Below are positions 12,016 through 23,429 of a stretch of 64,000 nucleotides of DNA, piece by piece (positions within the stretch are counted from its first letter, which is position 1; every line of letters begins with the position of its first letter). Below the pieces are notes generated by a model. The model saw only the letters and a list, made by a program, of their open reading frames with translations, ran no database searches and was not told the DNA's origin. A program made the translations under genes and the position numbers. Origin of the DNA: Phoenix dactylifera (Eukaryota; Streptophyta; Magnoliopsida; Arecales; Arecaceae); assembly GCF_009389715.1 (NCBI RefSeq), contig NC_052402.1, positions 24,414,115 to 24,478,114 on the forward strand, in the 5' to 3' direction.

Positions 12016-14030
12016 GAGTGATGGAGATATACTGCTTTGGTAGGCAATTTTGCATGTGATTTTGTAAGAAATACTGCTTCAACCTCAGATACTAATAGCC
12101 CCACATTAGCTATTAAGAGTTTTGGCAAATTCTCATTATATCCTTATTTGAGTTTAATCATGACCACTATAGTTACCAATGCGTTTATCTCGGCCCACGT
12201 TACTGCTTTAATCATTTGTACCAAGTATCTTCTTTCTGAAGGGTTTGGAGTAACACAATAAATGACAATTTAGTGGCAGCATGGAAAAGAGCTCTTGCTA
12301 AAGGAAAATGGTGGTGGTCCCCAGTTGTGCATTTGAGTGCCTGGTCCATATGAAACCATGGGGTGTGCATCCACTGGAACACCTTGGGTCATTTTGGCAG
12401 GAAATCATAGATTACTCTTTGATAAAAGAAGAAAAGATTCGCAGTGTTGGATTTCAAATTCAGTACATCCAAGTCAAAAGTGTACATATGTAGGATGGTG
12501 CATAGAAAGATATTGTCCCTTAAAGCTGCAACCTTGCCATTCCTCCACATGTGTAGCTTTTGTGTTTAGAACAAGGGTTAGATTCACAAGATCAACAACA
12601 TTTACAACAATGTAGATATTTCAAGATATAGTCATAGGCCACTAGCATGCATAGAGAGAGGTGTTTGCAGTTTTTTAAAAAATTCTTAAGAGAGAGAGAT
12701 GGATGTGTGTTTTCAGCTTGAATATATTAATTGAAAGTCCTTTGATTTGGGTGTGGTTTTGCTTGTGCAACTTCTAATCAACTTGATAAATAAGGTTTAA
12801 CAACTCATAAAAAAGATATATTTCTAGGAGTTTAGTAAATTAATATTTTTATGACTTAGGACTGATTATATTATAGCAAGAGTTTATCGAGTAACACCAG
12901 TATAGAAAACTAAATAGAAGCTTAAGTCGACATGTTCTTGTGTTGTTTTGGTGCATATGAAATATTTCTAACTTAATTTGCGCTCTCTCTCCAAAATCAG
13001 AAGCTCGAAGTATATGTCAAATATTTAAACTTGCGTAGCAAGCGGAAGATAACTTGAAATCTGTTAAACAACTCCAAAAGATGGCCCAAGTGATCAAAAC
13101 TTATGTCTTTTACCGACCTTTTAATTGTTGTTCTCTGCCATGCAAGCTGTTTTCTTCTTCGTAGAAAGCCACCACCCTGATTCTAAATATTATAAAAATT
13201 CATCAAGCTTAGTAGCTAACCCTATCCGTAGGGGTACAGATTCTCCGTTGCACTGGATCACAATTATAGAACAATTGTTGCACGTGTGAACTCGTACGTG
13301 GTGGGGTGGGATCTCAAGAGACCGGGGTTGGTTGACCAAGGCTGCCGTTTGGATCCCTCGCATCACTCGTGCGGCTCCGCCCTTCAAAAAAGTGGGAGTC
13401 AGAGTTCAAAGCTAAAACCCGGCTCTACCACACGTTCTACTCCCATTGGTCCAACTCCGTGGCCCCCACAAGTCCGCCACCTTTTAATATCCACCGTTAG
13501 GTCTCGTTGCATGATGGCTGTCACCTCACCGCCCCATGCCTTACCTAAAGAAAAGCCCACAGCTCATGCAACGCTGGAGATCCAAAACACAAAAAAAAAG
13601 GACGTGTCACACCCCAAGGCAGACTCTCTCAGTGGCACGTGGGTCCGAGCATATCTGGACGTATATAGTCGTAATTGGGTGTGTTTTGGGTGTTGCAGAA
13701 TTGGGTCGGGTACGTTACGAGCGGTGATGGGACCGCATCGCACGATGGGTTCGACTTCTGAGGTCCCGGAGAGCCGGCAATCACGTCGGAAAGGAAGGGA
13801 ACCAGCGAAAAGGACGAGGTACAGGTCCCTGCAGAACTTTTGACACCTTTCTCTCTTTCTCTCTTTTTTTAAGGGTTTGCAGTCCAACGCACCGACGCAG
13901 CTCCACGGTGATGAAGACGGTTTAAAGGGAATGATTGATTACTGCTGGGTTCCATGTGATAGCAACCACCTGCTAGTCTCATGTTATTATCTAGGTCTTC
14001 TAATTTAACTAATAGCATATATTCCCAACT
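12016..14030. other. Intergenic, promoter-like GC-rich part
   Basis: No gene model can be supported. A plus-strand stretch at 12255-12345 reads NTINDNLVAAWKRALAKGK and then WWWSPVVHLSAW before a stop. It looks protein-like but I cannot name it. The 13280-13850 part is GC-richer, with a CACGTGGG G-box at 13637, and resembles a displaced promoter or leader. The long open frame there (13286-13843) lacks any domain. Confidence 0.35.
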
Positions 14031-14037
14031 CTTTGAT

Positions 14038-16013
14038 TTTTTATTTATTTTTTATTTTTTTTTGGTGAAAACGGCAATTCATATAGCTCTAAGTTGAGTA
14101 CATCCAGCCATATCAAAATAAAGTAAAGAGTGCAAGATGGGAGGAATATCTCCTAACGATGTCCAAATGACCTCTCCGGAGTGCCGAGCGGCAAATGAGG
14201 CGACCCAGTCTGCTGCACTGTTCGCCTCCCGAAAAACATGTGAAGCCTGGAAAACGCTCGACTCCTAAGCCAATCTCCGAATCTCACGGATGAGAGGATG
14301 ATCATCTCCATATCTGTCCACTCCCCGAATCCACTCTATCACCACAGAGGAGTCTCCCTCAAGGCATATGTGCTCAGCACGAAGTACCCGCCTCGTATAG
14401 GATATCCCCTCCCAGGCTGCCCGCAGCTCCGCACCGACTACAGTAAATCCCGGCGCGCGGCAGCCACCGGCTGCTATCAAACTGCCGAGATGGTCCCTGA
14501 TAACAAAGCCAACTCCTCCTGACACCCCGTCCGCCGGCCTACTACCATCAAAATTCACTTTGAGATGACCAAGGGGTGGGGGTACCCAAGAGACTAGGGC
14601 AAACCTGGGCGCTGTGACAGCAGAAAGAGTACCCCAGGTGTCCCTGGCCATCTCAGAAGAGAAAGTAATAGCAGTGGTAGAAACCTCCCTGGCAAGACGC
14701 ATGGCTCTGTCCACCACCATCCGCGGGGGTAACCGCCTGCCCTCAAATATACCCGCGTTCCTGTCCAGCCAGATAGAATGAGCCAAATATGCCCACCGGA
14801 TCCCGGCCTCAACAGTGCTGGGCCGCCGCATGGCCACTCTCAACCAATGAATCAAATCCTGTGTCGACTCGACTGAATGGGGCAGCAATGTGGGCGATCG
14901 GCTCCAAATGCCCCTAGCTCTGGGGCACTACAAAAGAACATGATCCATCGTTTCCTTAGTCTCCGTACACTCATCACAACACTGAGTGATCCTCACCCCT
15001 CGCCGTGCTAGTAAGCTCCTGGTCGGTAGGCAACCCCACGCTACCTTCCAGATGAAGAGCGCCACACGCGGGTTAATCCGCATCCTCCAGATCCATCCTC
15101 CCTCTATCTGTCGGGCTGGCTCTCGGCTCAATAACATGTGGATATCCCTGGCTCGCACCTGCGATCGCCCTGTCGACATCCAGACTAATCTATCCGCCCC
15201 TCCCTGGGCAAAAACAGGTAGGGCCAGGATCCTCTCCGCCAACTGCTCCCCGAAAGCCTCCCTAATCAGCTCCACCCTCCAGCGGTCCCCCCCAGGCTCC
15301 ATCAAGTCACTGACCCTGAGACCGGCTAACCTCGATGTGTCCACTGTAACCGGAAGTCTACTCATAGGCTGCTCCGTCACCCAACGGTCCTCCAACACAT
15401 CAATAGATCGACCATCACCAATGGCCCATCTAATCGCAGGAAACACCAACCCTGCTCTAGCACAAATCTCCCTCCAGATCGGTGAGTGGCGCCGCCCAGA
15501 CCGGGCCCCCGGCACTGGATCGTCATACTTGGCCCTCATAAGTGAAGACCACATGCCATCAGGCTCCAACACCACTCTAGCGGCGTGTCGTGCCGCTAGA
15601 ACCTCCCGCCTCGCCACCAAAGACTGCACACCCAAACCACCATATCTTGTCGGCTGACATACAACCTCCCATGCCATAAGATGGATACCTCCTCTGCCTC
15701 CAGTCCTCCCCCAAATAAAATCCCTGAAGATCTGCTCAATATTCCTAACTGTCGCTACCGGTATAAGAGAGTTAGATAATAGGTAAATCGGGATCGAGGA
15801 AAGAACTGACCGTACCAGTATAATCCTGCCCATCATGGAGAGAGAATGTATCTGCCACCCCTCCAACCTATGCCGGATACTGATCTCAAGAGAGGTGCAA
15901 TCACTGCTACGCAGACGCTGACCAGAGATCGGGACTCCCAAATACCTTAACGTGCCCTCCTGCTCTCCCACCCCCAAAATCTCCAGTATAGCGGTCTTCA
16001 CATCTGGTTTGGC
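14038..16013 (-). mobile_element. LINE, 5'-truncated, young
   Basis: This minus-strand copy starts inside the reverse-transcriptase C-terminus (YLGVPISGQRL, then FIWG). It continues through the zinc-binding RVT domain (FIWKVAWGCLPTR, then C-x2-C) and an RNase H domain (VNFDGSRPADG, GAELRAAWEG, LEGDSSVVIEWIRG), to HVFREANSAADWVASFAARH and a TGA at 14079-14081. The frame is open throughout except for two amber codons at 14928-14930 and 14265-14267. An A-rich tail (plus-strand T-run 14038-14064) ends the element. CTTTGAT occurs on both sides (14031-14037 and 16014-16020) and is a candidate 7-bp target duplication. It is the best preserved LINE in the window and probably a reference for the other fragments. 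Confidence 0.85.
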
Positions 16014-16020
16014 CTTTGAT

Positions 16021-17593
16021 GTTCTTCATAAAGTATCAATACTTCTAATTACATCTTGTTTTTATTTTTCTTTCTTTTGTTTTTTGTGTTAACGCATGTA
16101 TGGTTTGCATAATTATGCATAAAAATTTGATATTACAATATTTTTAAACGAGAAGGAGTGCCAACCAGTTGAGGTAACGATGGCACTTTGATTTTTACTG
16201 AACTTTTTTCTTCGAGTTTTTTTGACTGATAAGTACAGTTACAAAAATATGAAAGTAATATGATTTAGAACATAAGGGATTGGATAAGTATTATCCCTGT
16301 GAAATATGTACTTTTATATGTCAACTCTTAATGATAAAACAACTTGATGAACAACAGCTATCGCATGGACAATAATTCTGTTAGATAGGTGAAACTACAA
16401 TATCAAGTACTATACATTTAAATGGTAAAAGCTCAGCATACATCAGTTTACATATGAAATTGTACTTTTCTATAAAAGAAAAAAAGATGAACTAGGACTC
16501 TACTGTTTAATCATTACTTAGTATAATGACTTTCCAACCAAAAAATAATTATTGCTTAATTTATCTTATCAGTAAATAAATTAATGGATAGGAAAATGAT
16601 TGATAATATATATTAGGCTTAACACTCCACTTATGCGCGGTTAGATGATGCACATGCAGGGATAAGTAAGTCAAGACAAATCAAAATCAAAATCAAAATA
16701 ACAATAACCGAAATTAAATGGATATATATAACTCAAAAAGGAGAAATTTGAACTAATGACTTTCAGCAACGTAAGTTTGGATACTGTATTAATCAACCAA
16801 TTAAGCCCAAAAGCTTGAACTTTTGAGATCTAGTGGGAAGCTAGCACTATAGTTAAAGTATCCCTATTTCTCTCATCTACTAGTCAAAATAAACTATAGT
16901 GTATTGGAAGAGCTTCGAGGACCTAAGATCCACTATTATGGGTTGTTAAGCCTAGAAAGTCTTTTAATTGAGGGAAACACTCACATTATCATATCATGGA
17001 TAGAGTCATAGTGGTCATCTTCCATATAAGATGGTGACTATTCATGATTCTTTTTCATATGGATGATAAAGGAACTGTTAGATAGCTATTTGGTATAATT
17101 AATGCTGGTAGAAAATCATTCCAAGCATATACAATTACTCTGTAAAATTAAATTAATGTTAGAGAATGTTTATCTTAGACATAATTATGGACACATAAAC
17201 CCAACATGCCCTGCTTATATCATAACCATGCTCTTGATACACATGTGAATTGACTAATAGCATTAGTGAAATCCGAAAGGAAATCATGAAAAAAAAATCT
17301 CAAAGACAAAGACTACTAGTACAACTTGTGTAACTTCTTTCAATCATAAGTTATAAAGAATTTAACCACACTTCATCTAGTTTCCATACAAAGTCTTTGG
17401 GGAAAGCCAAGAAAAAGGGAAAATAGTACATATTTAGCAATCCATCACCATTCAAGTCAACTATATGTACACAATCAATTATGTCCTAATTCACATTGCA
17501 AGTCAAATCTCAATTCTCATTCTTCTACCATCTGACTACTTCCATTTAGTTTTAAAGCATAGTCATAGGCACCCAATCAATTCAAAATGAAAT
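16021..17593. other. AT-rich 3' flank of patatin gene
   Basis: No gene is seen. The stretch is the downstream flank of the minus-strand patatin-like gene. Confidence 0.4.
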
Positions 17594-19358
17594 TTAGTGG
17601 GATGGAGATATCGATGTTCTCGCTGATGTGTCGGTGGCAGTAGTTGTTGTGGATACTGCCACAGATGATATTCTTGGTGTCATCTCTTGCTTCAATAAGA
17701 TTTTAGAAAGTAGGCTCTTCCGCCTCTCATGCTCCTTGATCAATTCACTTGCAAACCATTCAAGTTTTTCACCATTGGTATGTTCCAATATTTTCTTCCC
17801 TTGAAACAAAACCGACTCCAAATTTTTTTGTGCCAACATTTCCTCCGCTGCTCCTAATACTTTTCTCACATCCATTGTGCTAGCACTCTTAGATGTGTGA
17901 TCTCCTCGAGGATCGAATCCATGAACCTGAAGAATTATATTAATTTAAAGATAAAAATATGATCTTTTTTTGTATTTTTTTCCAAAACTAACCTTCTCAC
18001 AACTTGGTAGGTAAGGACATTTTAGTCATTAGAATAAAGGAAATTTTGCCCTCACAGTACCTGAATGCGGACATAGTTGCTTGTCCTGCTATGTCCGAAG
18101 GCCATTGCCACTGCTTGATCCACCTGATACCACACCAGATAAAATTTAGTAAACATTTTGTTTTTTAAATAAAGGGCTCATTTTAGTCATTTAGCTTATT
18201 ATTAGAGTTCTGTCTAATCACAGCCGTCCACTGGATGGAATCATTGTTACCTGCCAATTGGACGGTCGTAATGATTTATTCCGTACCGACAGTTCCAAGA
18301 ACTTTTCAGTTTACAGTATAACTACGTGTGAAAATGCTAAAGGAGGAAAAAATAAAAACAGACAGGGAGAGATAAAAGTGGTCCTTCGTCCGTACCATGT
18401 CGGCCATTCCCTCCCCGGCGATTCTCACGAGCTCCGCCTCCCGCGGCGGCGCCGACGCCCCGACATTCCCGGAGGCGGCCGCGACCTCCCCGCTCCCCAG
18501 CGACACCACCAGTAGGTCCTGCACCCCGGCGACGAAGGGGAACTCCTGCTTGTTGTTCAGCACGTGCGTGATCGCCGCCGCCGTGGGGTTCCCCATCGCC
18601 AACCCGCCGCCGACGGCCACGATCCTCGTCCTCCCGTCCACCGATTTCATCTTCACCGCCGCCGCCCCCGTCGCCGTTGGGTCGGCGCACGTGGCCACGC
18701 ACACCTCCCGCATCCGGAAATCGTAGCCGTCCGACTCCACCGCGTCTGCCCTCGAGAACATGAATGGCGCCCCCGTCGCCAGATCGTAGCAGGGGATCAG
18801 CACCGGCTTCACCATGTCCCTCAGCGTCGCGTCGGCGAAGATCCGCCGGTATATACCCCCGTGTTTCCGGAATATTCCGCGGAGGAGCCCCTTCTTGGGG
18901 GCGAATGCGAAGCGGTTCTTGGCGAGGAGCTGGAGCGCCTCGGCGGCGGAGAAGAGGGGGCGGCCGTCGGGGCCGCGGGTGAAGAGCATTGCGGCGAGGA
19001 CACCGCCGGCGCCGGATCCAGCGGCGACGTCGAAGAAGTCCGCGATCCGGGCGGCCGAGTCGCCAGAGCGCTTGCGGAGGGAGGCCTCGAGGCGGGCGAG
19101 GGCGGCGCCGGCGAGAAGGCCGTCAGAGGCGCGGCCGCCGCCGTCGATGGAGAGGATCCGGACCCGGGTCCCACCTGCGGCGGCCACAGTAGGGGTCCCG
19201 GCGGGCGTCTTCGCCGGAGTCTCCGGCGGCAAGGCGGCGAGGAAGAGCTTGGGGTCGTCGTAGCCGAAGAGGAACTTGCTCTCCAAAATGGAGAAGATCT
19301 CGTAGCTCAGCCTGTCCACGTCCAAGCTCGGCTCCATCAAAGCCGGCGTTGCTGCCAT
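17594..19358 (-). CDS. Group III patatin-like protein (pPLAIII)
   Basis: Three exons join in frame: 19358-18396, 18123-18061 and 17926-17594, giving 452 residues. The N-terminus LDVDRLSYEIFSILESKF is typical of the PLP6/7/8 branch. The patatin glycine-rich loop is DGGG at 72-75. The nucleophile elbow is GSGAGG at 114-119, so the usual GxSxG serine is replaced. The DGG of the catalytic aspartate is replaced by VGGG near 249-252, followed by NPTAAAITHVL. These changes define pPLAIII proteins, which are known to affect cell elongation and lipid levels despite the non-canonical motif. Whether this one hydrolyses lipids cannot be told from sequence. Exon 2 encodes VDQAVAMAFG, exon 3 a Ser/Thr-rich tail. 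The first exon is GC-rich, as in many monocot genes. The start chosen is the first ATG after the TATA box. Confidence 0.92.
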
Positions 19359-19509
19359 TTCTAATGCTTAATTACAAGAGCTTCATGCATAAGCCGAGCC
19401 GTATAAGCTGGCTAAGCCGAGCCGAGCCGAGCCTAGCAGGATTTTTTTTAGGAAAGGGAATGGAGAAATGGGAGCGAGATGGGAATGGGCGGACAGCTCG
19501 TCGAGCGGC

Positions 19510-19517
19510 TTAAATAG
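19510..19517 (-). promoter_or_regulatory. TATA box of the patatin-like gene
   Basis: On the minus strand this reads CTATTTAA, about 150 bases upstream of the start codon. GCCGA repeats (19393-19435) lie in the presumed 5' leader. Confidence 0.6.
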
Positions 19518-20627
19518 GGAGAAGAAGCGGTGCATATTAGCTAAGGAACGTGGTACACATTAGCAGCGCCTCGTGATCCAGTGGGGGGTTAATTTGCGCA
19601 TGGGCTCGCCACCCGGTCCAATAGGAAGAAGCCAACAGAGTACACCTTTTATCATCTCGTATATGGACGAAAGTGCCATGTCACGTACGGACGCGTTAAA
19701 TGATCGAACCTGGACCGTCTGATTGAAGATTTGGGTGGGTCACGCCGCGATCGGGAAGAAAGAGATAACGTAGGGGGAAGGTGGTACGAAGAGTCCCGTC
19801 CTCCGCAAGCAAATGCTGAGGAGTCGCAGGGCACGGCAAAACCCACGTGCGACAAGGAGGGGTGGGACCGCCGAAGGTGGGGCATCAGACGGTGGAGATT
19901 CAAAATTAGAGATATATGATCCGGCCCGAATCGAGGATTAGAGCCCTCCAATTCAAAAATTATACTTTATACCATGTAGCGGTGCACCATACCAATCACC
20001 TTATTTCCTTCTTACAGGTCATTGGAAGTCCCAAATGCATGATAAATAGGGCCCATAAGAAGGAAAAAAGATAATTGGTATACGTGCGGTCTCCATTCAA
20101 TTGCTATGCTAGGCTTCGCCACATCGCCCAACTCTCTCGTGTCGGAAAATAATTGCAAAAGATCAAAATCAACGTCAAAAATGGAAAAATATGAGGCATA
20201 CTAACATATCATTCTAGCTCTTTTCTTAATTCACATTTAATAGATTCCATGTATGTTTCATAATCAAAACATCTTTATTGGATATATACACTCATATGAG
20301 AACAAGTAGTGTTGGTATACTTGAGTAGGACGTTTAAGCATGATGCATTTATTTGGTTTTTATGAGGTGAAGGAAGAAAAGTGATAAGAGAACAAGTAGC
20401 GTTGGTCCCACTAAATAGATGAGTAATTACGTCCTAAATAGAATGGAGTGCTGCACTTATAGATACTGTTGGAGACCAGCTTCAATTGGAATGCCACACT
20501 CATTACCCCTCTAACATGCCATTCCAATCATTATGCTGGCTCATAACTATACATGGAAGCATCCCCTATGTGCAAGGCTTGCATGTTGTTCTCCTGCAAA
20601 TTCCCATCTTATTGACTTGGTGTTATC
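19518..20627. other. Upstream flank, no gene seen
   Basis: This is the promoter-side region of the patatin-like gene, GC-rich to about 19930 and AT-rich after. The open frames on both strands at 19650-19950 have no domain. Confidence 0.4.
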
Positions 20628-21180
20628 TTTTTTTTTTTTCTTCTTTTTTTCTTTCACTGGCCGCTCAAACTAATCTCATGTGAACATAGCCAATAGAGTC
20701 AAAAAAAAGAAGACAACTCGGTGGAGGACAAATAGTAGAATGTCCGATCCAGAAGATCTCTCTAGAGTGATGGGCAGCATAGGAGGCAACCCAGTCCGTA
20801 ACTCTACTCGCTTTTCGGTATACATGCACGGCTTGGAAAGCATCACACTTCCACATCAGCCACCGAATATCACCAAAAAGTGGATGCTCATCTCTCCTAC
20901 GCCCCTCCAGTATCTACTCAATCACCACAGCTGAATCCCCCTTCAAGGATGATGCTCCTAATGCCTAATATATGTCTCGCATAGAAGATGCCCCCCCCCC
21001 CCCCCCCCCCCCACACTGCTCTAAGCTCCGCTCCCAAAACTGATGTCTCGAAGAAGTGTCGTCCTCCTGTTGCAACCAGTCTGAAGAATTGGTCCCTGAT
21101 CACAAACACCACCCCAACTCTGTCTCCACTAGCAGGTAAGCTGCCAGCAATCCTCGATTATTTTGGCTCTAATCATGTGA
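20628..21180 (-). mobile_element. LINE 3' fragment (RNase H)
   Basis: Minus-strand reading gives VFVIRDQFFRLVATGGRHF, then LGAELRAVWG, HVYRKASRVTDWVASYAAHH and FFDSIGYVHMRLV. An A-rich tail follows (plus-strand T-run 20628-20652). The terminal motif matches the ends of the 14038 and 51137 LINEs, so they are one family. A run of 22 C's at 20991-21012 interrupts the RNase H. The 5' limit is approximate. Confidence 0.75.
20991..21012. repeat. C22 homopolymer
   Basis: Twenty-two consecutive C's lie inside a LINE RNase H region and lengthen a glycine run in the minus-strand frame. The exact length is doubtful. Confidence 0.9.
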
Positions 21181-21184
21181 TCTG

Positions 21185-22040
21185 GTGATATGCTAATGCT
21201 GATTAACTAGAGTTTTTAAAGGTAGACTGTAGACATCACATAGTGCTGAGTCATGTCTGCACTTTGATGGAGGGTTAGAGGATTGGTAGAGAACAAAGTG
21301 TGATACAACAACAATGAGTCTGAGGCCAACCACTTCATTCGTCTTAGCTTACAAATTCTTCTTTTGGCAGTCCACGAAAGCATGGCTTGCTATTTTATTT
21401 CACAAGGATGATCATAGACATCTAATTAATGGCCTCCCTTATCTCTCTTTTCTGTGTCCTTGTTCCTTCCTCGTGTTTAAATAATCATCAAAATCATATT
21501 TTGGTCGTGATAGGTTTCCTCCCATCTCATGATGTTCCCACTAAGAGGCATGTTTGTAATTGGTGGTCTTTCTGCAATCAATTAAAGAAAACTACTCTTT
21601 TACTCTAAGGTTTTCGAAGGCGAGTGCAAGTGGTCTTATGAAAAGCATGGACGGTCTTTGATTACTCTGTAGTCATGATTGGGGAAAAAATAATCTCAAA
21701 TAAATAATAGGCTCGACGTAGTTTAGTATTAGAACCATAATTTATCAACTTTTATTACTTGTTTAAAAGTTTATCTTCTACATTCAACTAAAACCTACTC
21801 ATCAGGATAATGCTTGTATAAAATTCGCAATTCACGCTTCTTAATATAATATGTCCTGCTTTTATTGACGGTGACTAAGTATATAATAGTGCAAAGCTAA
21901 AAGAGAATGATAGAGATTGCAAAAAGTTGTCTTAATTTAAAAAGAACCTTGAGGTTTCAAGTGCTCATGACACATTACTTGATCCAGAAATATATAAATA
22001 TTTTTTTATATATGTTATGTACTAAATATGATGTTTTAAC
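21185..22040. other. Intergenic, no gene seen
   Basis: AT-rich, without recognisable coding or repeat structure. Confidence 0.4.
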
Positions 22041-22049
22041 AAAAAAAAA

Positions 22050-22530
22050 CAACACATCATGGAACGCTCTAGGCAGCTCCTTCTCTCCAGCCCACATAGC
22101 ACTCTCAGAGTGATTGGCCACATATGTGGCCACCCAGTTCGCGACCCCGTTAGCTTATCTGTAAACGTGCATGACCTAGAACACCGTGCCACCACTAACC
22201 ATGGCCCGAATGTCTTAAAGCAAGAGGTGGCACCCATCCACACCGTCAGCGCGTCTCTGGATCTAGCTGATCACTATAGTCGAATCACCCTCAAGTATAA
22301 CAGCTCTAGCCCACAACACACGCCGAGCATGGCCGAAACCAACTCATGCCACCCTCAACTCAGCCTCTGGAACCGAGGTGCCAAAGATCTGGCAACCACC
22401 AGCAACCATCATCTTGACGTTCGAGCCTCTGATAATAAAGTCGGCGCCTCCCCTTCTACCACCATTTAACACATATCCATCGAAGTTGACCTTGAGGAAA
22501 CTCGAAGGTGGGGGTTCTTAGGTGAAATAT
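22050..22530 (-). mobile_element. LINE RNase H remnant
   Basis: The minus strand, with frameshifts, gives VNFDGYVLNGGRGGADFIIR, then GTSVPEAELRVAWVGFGHAR and LEGDSTIVISWIQ, which is the RNase H order of plant LINEs. There are no intact frame, tail or target duplication. Confidence 0.65.
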
Positions 22531-22534
22531 ATCG

Positions 22535-23190
22535 TCCGAGGTACTACGCCTTGAGCCATCAAAAATCTTAAGGTTATTGCAGCTAATTACGCACAAACTA
22601 CTTTGAAATGGAAGGCCTCCGCATTTGAGGTAAAGTATACTTTGAATTTTTAATCCCAATGGTAATGCAAAGTTAACTTTAATTCTAAAAGGTTAACGAC
22701 TATCATGACTGTTACTAGGCTATGGATATAAGTGGGTGATCATGTGTGGCCACATGATCCAACCCTTAAAAGATGATGGGATACATTACCTATCCAAAAG
22801 GAGGGGCAGGTTGGCCCACCATTTCACGAGTTATTCCAAACAAGCTTCTTTGTGTCATGTAAGGACATCTACTTACATTAAGGGTGCATAAATTTTTTGC
22901 AACAACCTACCTTTTTCCTTTTTATTTTAAATAATAAACAGATTTAAACGTATATAAATCTATATGGAGGAAGAGTTGCAAGCATGTGCTGCATGAGTTA
23001 AATGTACTCGAATCGAATATTTTCGATAACAATGTGGCAAAGTCCTTTAATCACTCTTTTCAGCAAAAGCTTCCAATGAGAATGGCATCTACCAGTAACT
23101 CATTTTCAGCAAAAGAAGTTTGTTGAAACTAATACCTGTGCTCTCTGCTATCAGTGGAATGTTCTCCAACTTTAGTTTAACCAAACAAAT
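22535..23190. other. Intergenic, no gene seen
   Basis: Nothing recognisable was found. Confidence 0.4.
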
Positions 23191-23193
23191 GAA

Positions 23194-23421
23194 ATGGAAG
23201 AGGAATCGATGAAGAACTCGAGAAAGAGCAATGAAGGAATACGACGAACAAATTCTTATCTCGAGATGTTAGAAGGTGCGAAACCAATAGGTGTTGGAGC
23301 CGCTACAATTGCTTCAATCGAGCTACTGTCGATATTGGAGGTGAAGGGCTACCATACTTTGGAAATTGAGATATGGTATGGGAAAAGGTTTCCCCAGTTG
23401 ACCAATAGATACTGGTACTAA
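23194..23421 (+). pseudogene. Mitochondrial atp9-like fragment (NUMT)
   Basis: Within a short open frame, the ATG at 23266 begins MLEGAKPIGVGAATIAS, which closely matches the conserved start of plant mitochondrial ATP synthase subunit c (atp9). Similarity continues at DNA level to about 23338 with a small deletion that breaks the frame (GCTACTGTCGATATTGGA). The rest of atp9, including its two membrane helices, is missing. The frame upstream of 23266 (MEEESMKNSRKSNEG) could be mitochondrial flank carried along or unrelated sequence. I read it as a nuclear copy of mitochondrial DNA, not a working gene. Confidence 0.6.
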
Positions 23422-23429
23422 TTTGAAGG

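Noticed and set aside
13286..13843. 185-codon GC-rich open frame
   Set aside because: No domain, no splice or promoter support, and a composition explained by high GC.
18397..19364. Several long plus-strand open frames opposite the patatin exon
   Set aside because: They are antisense or shifted shadows of a GC-rich coding exon, rich in Arg/Pro, with no domain.
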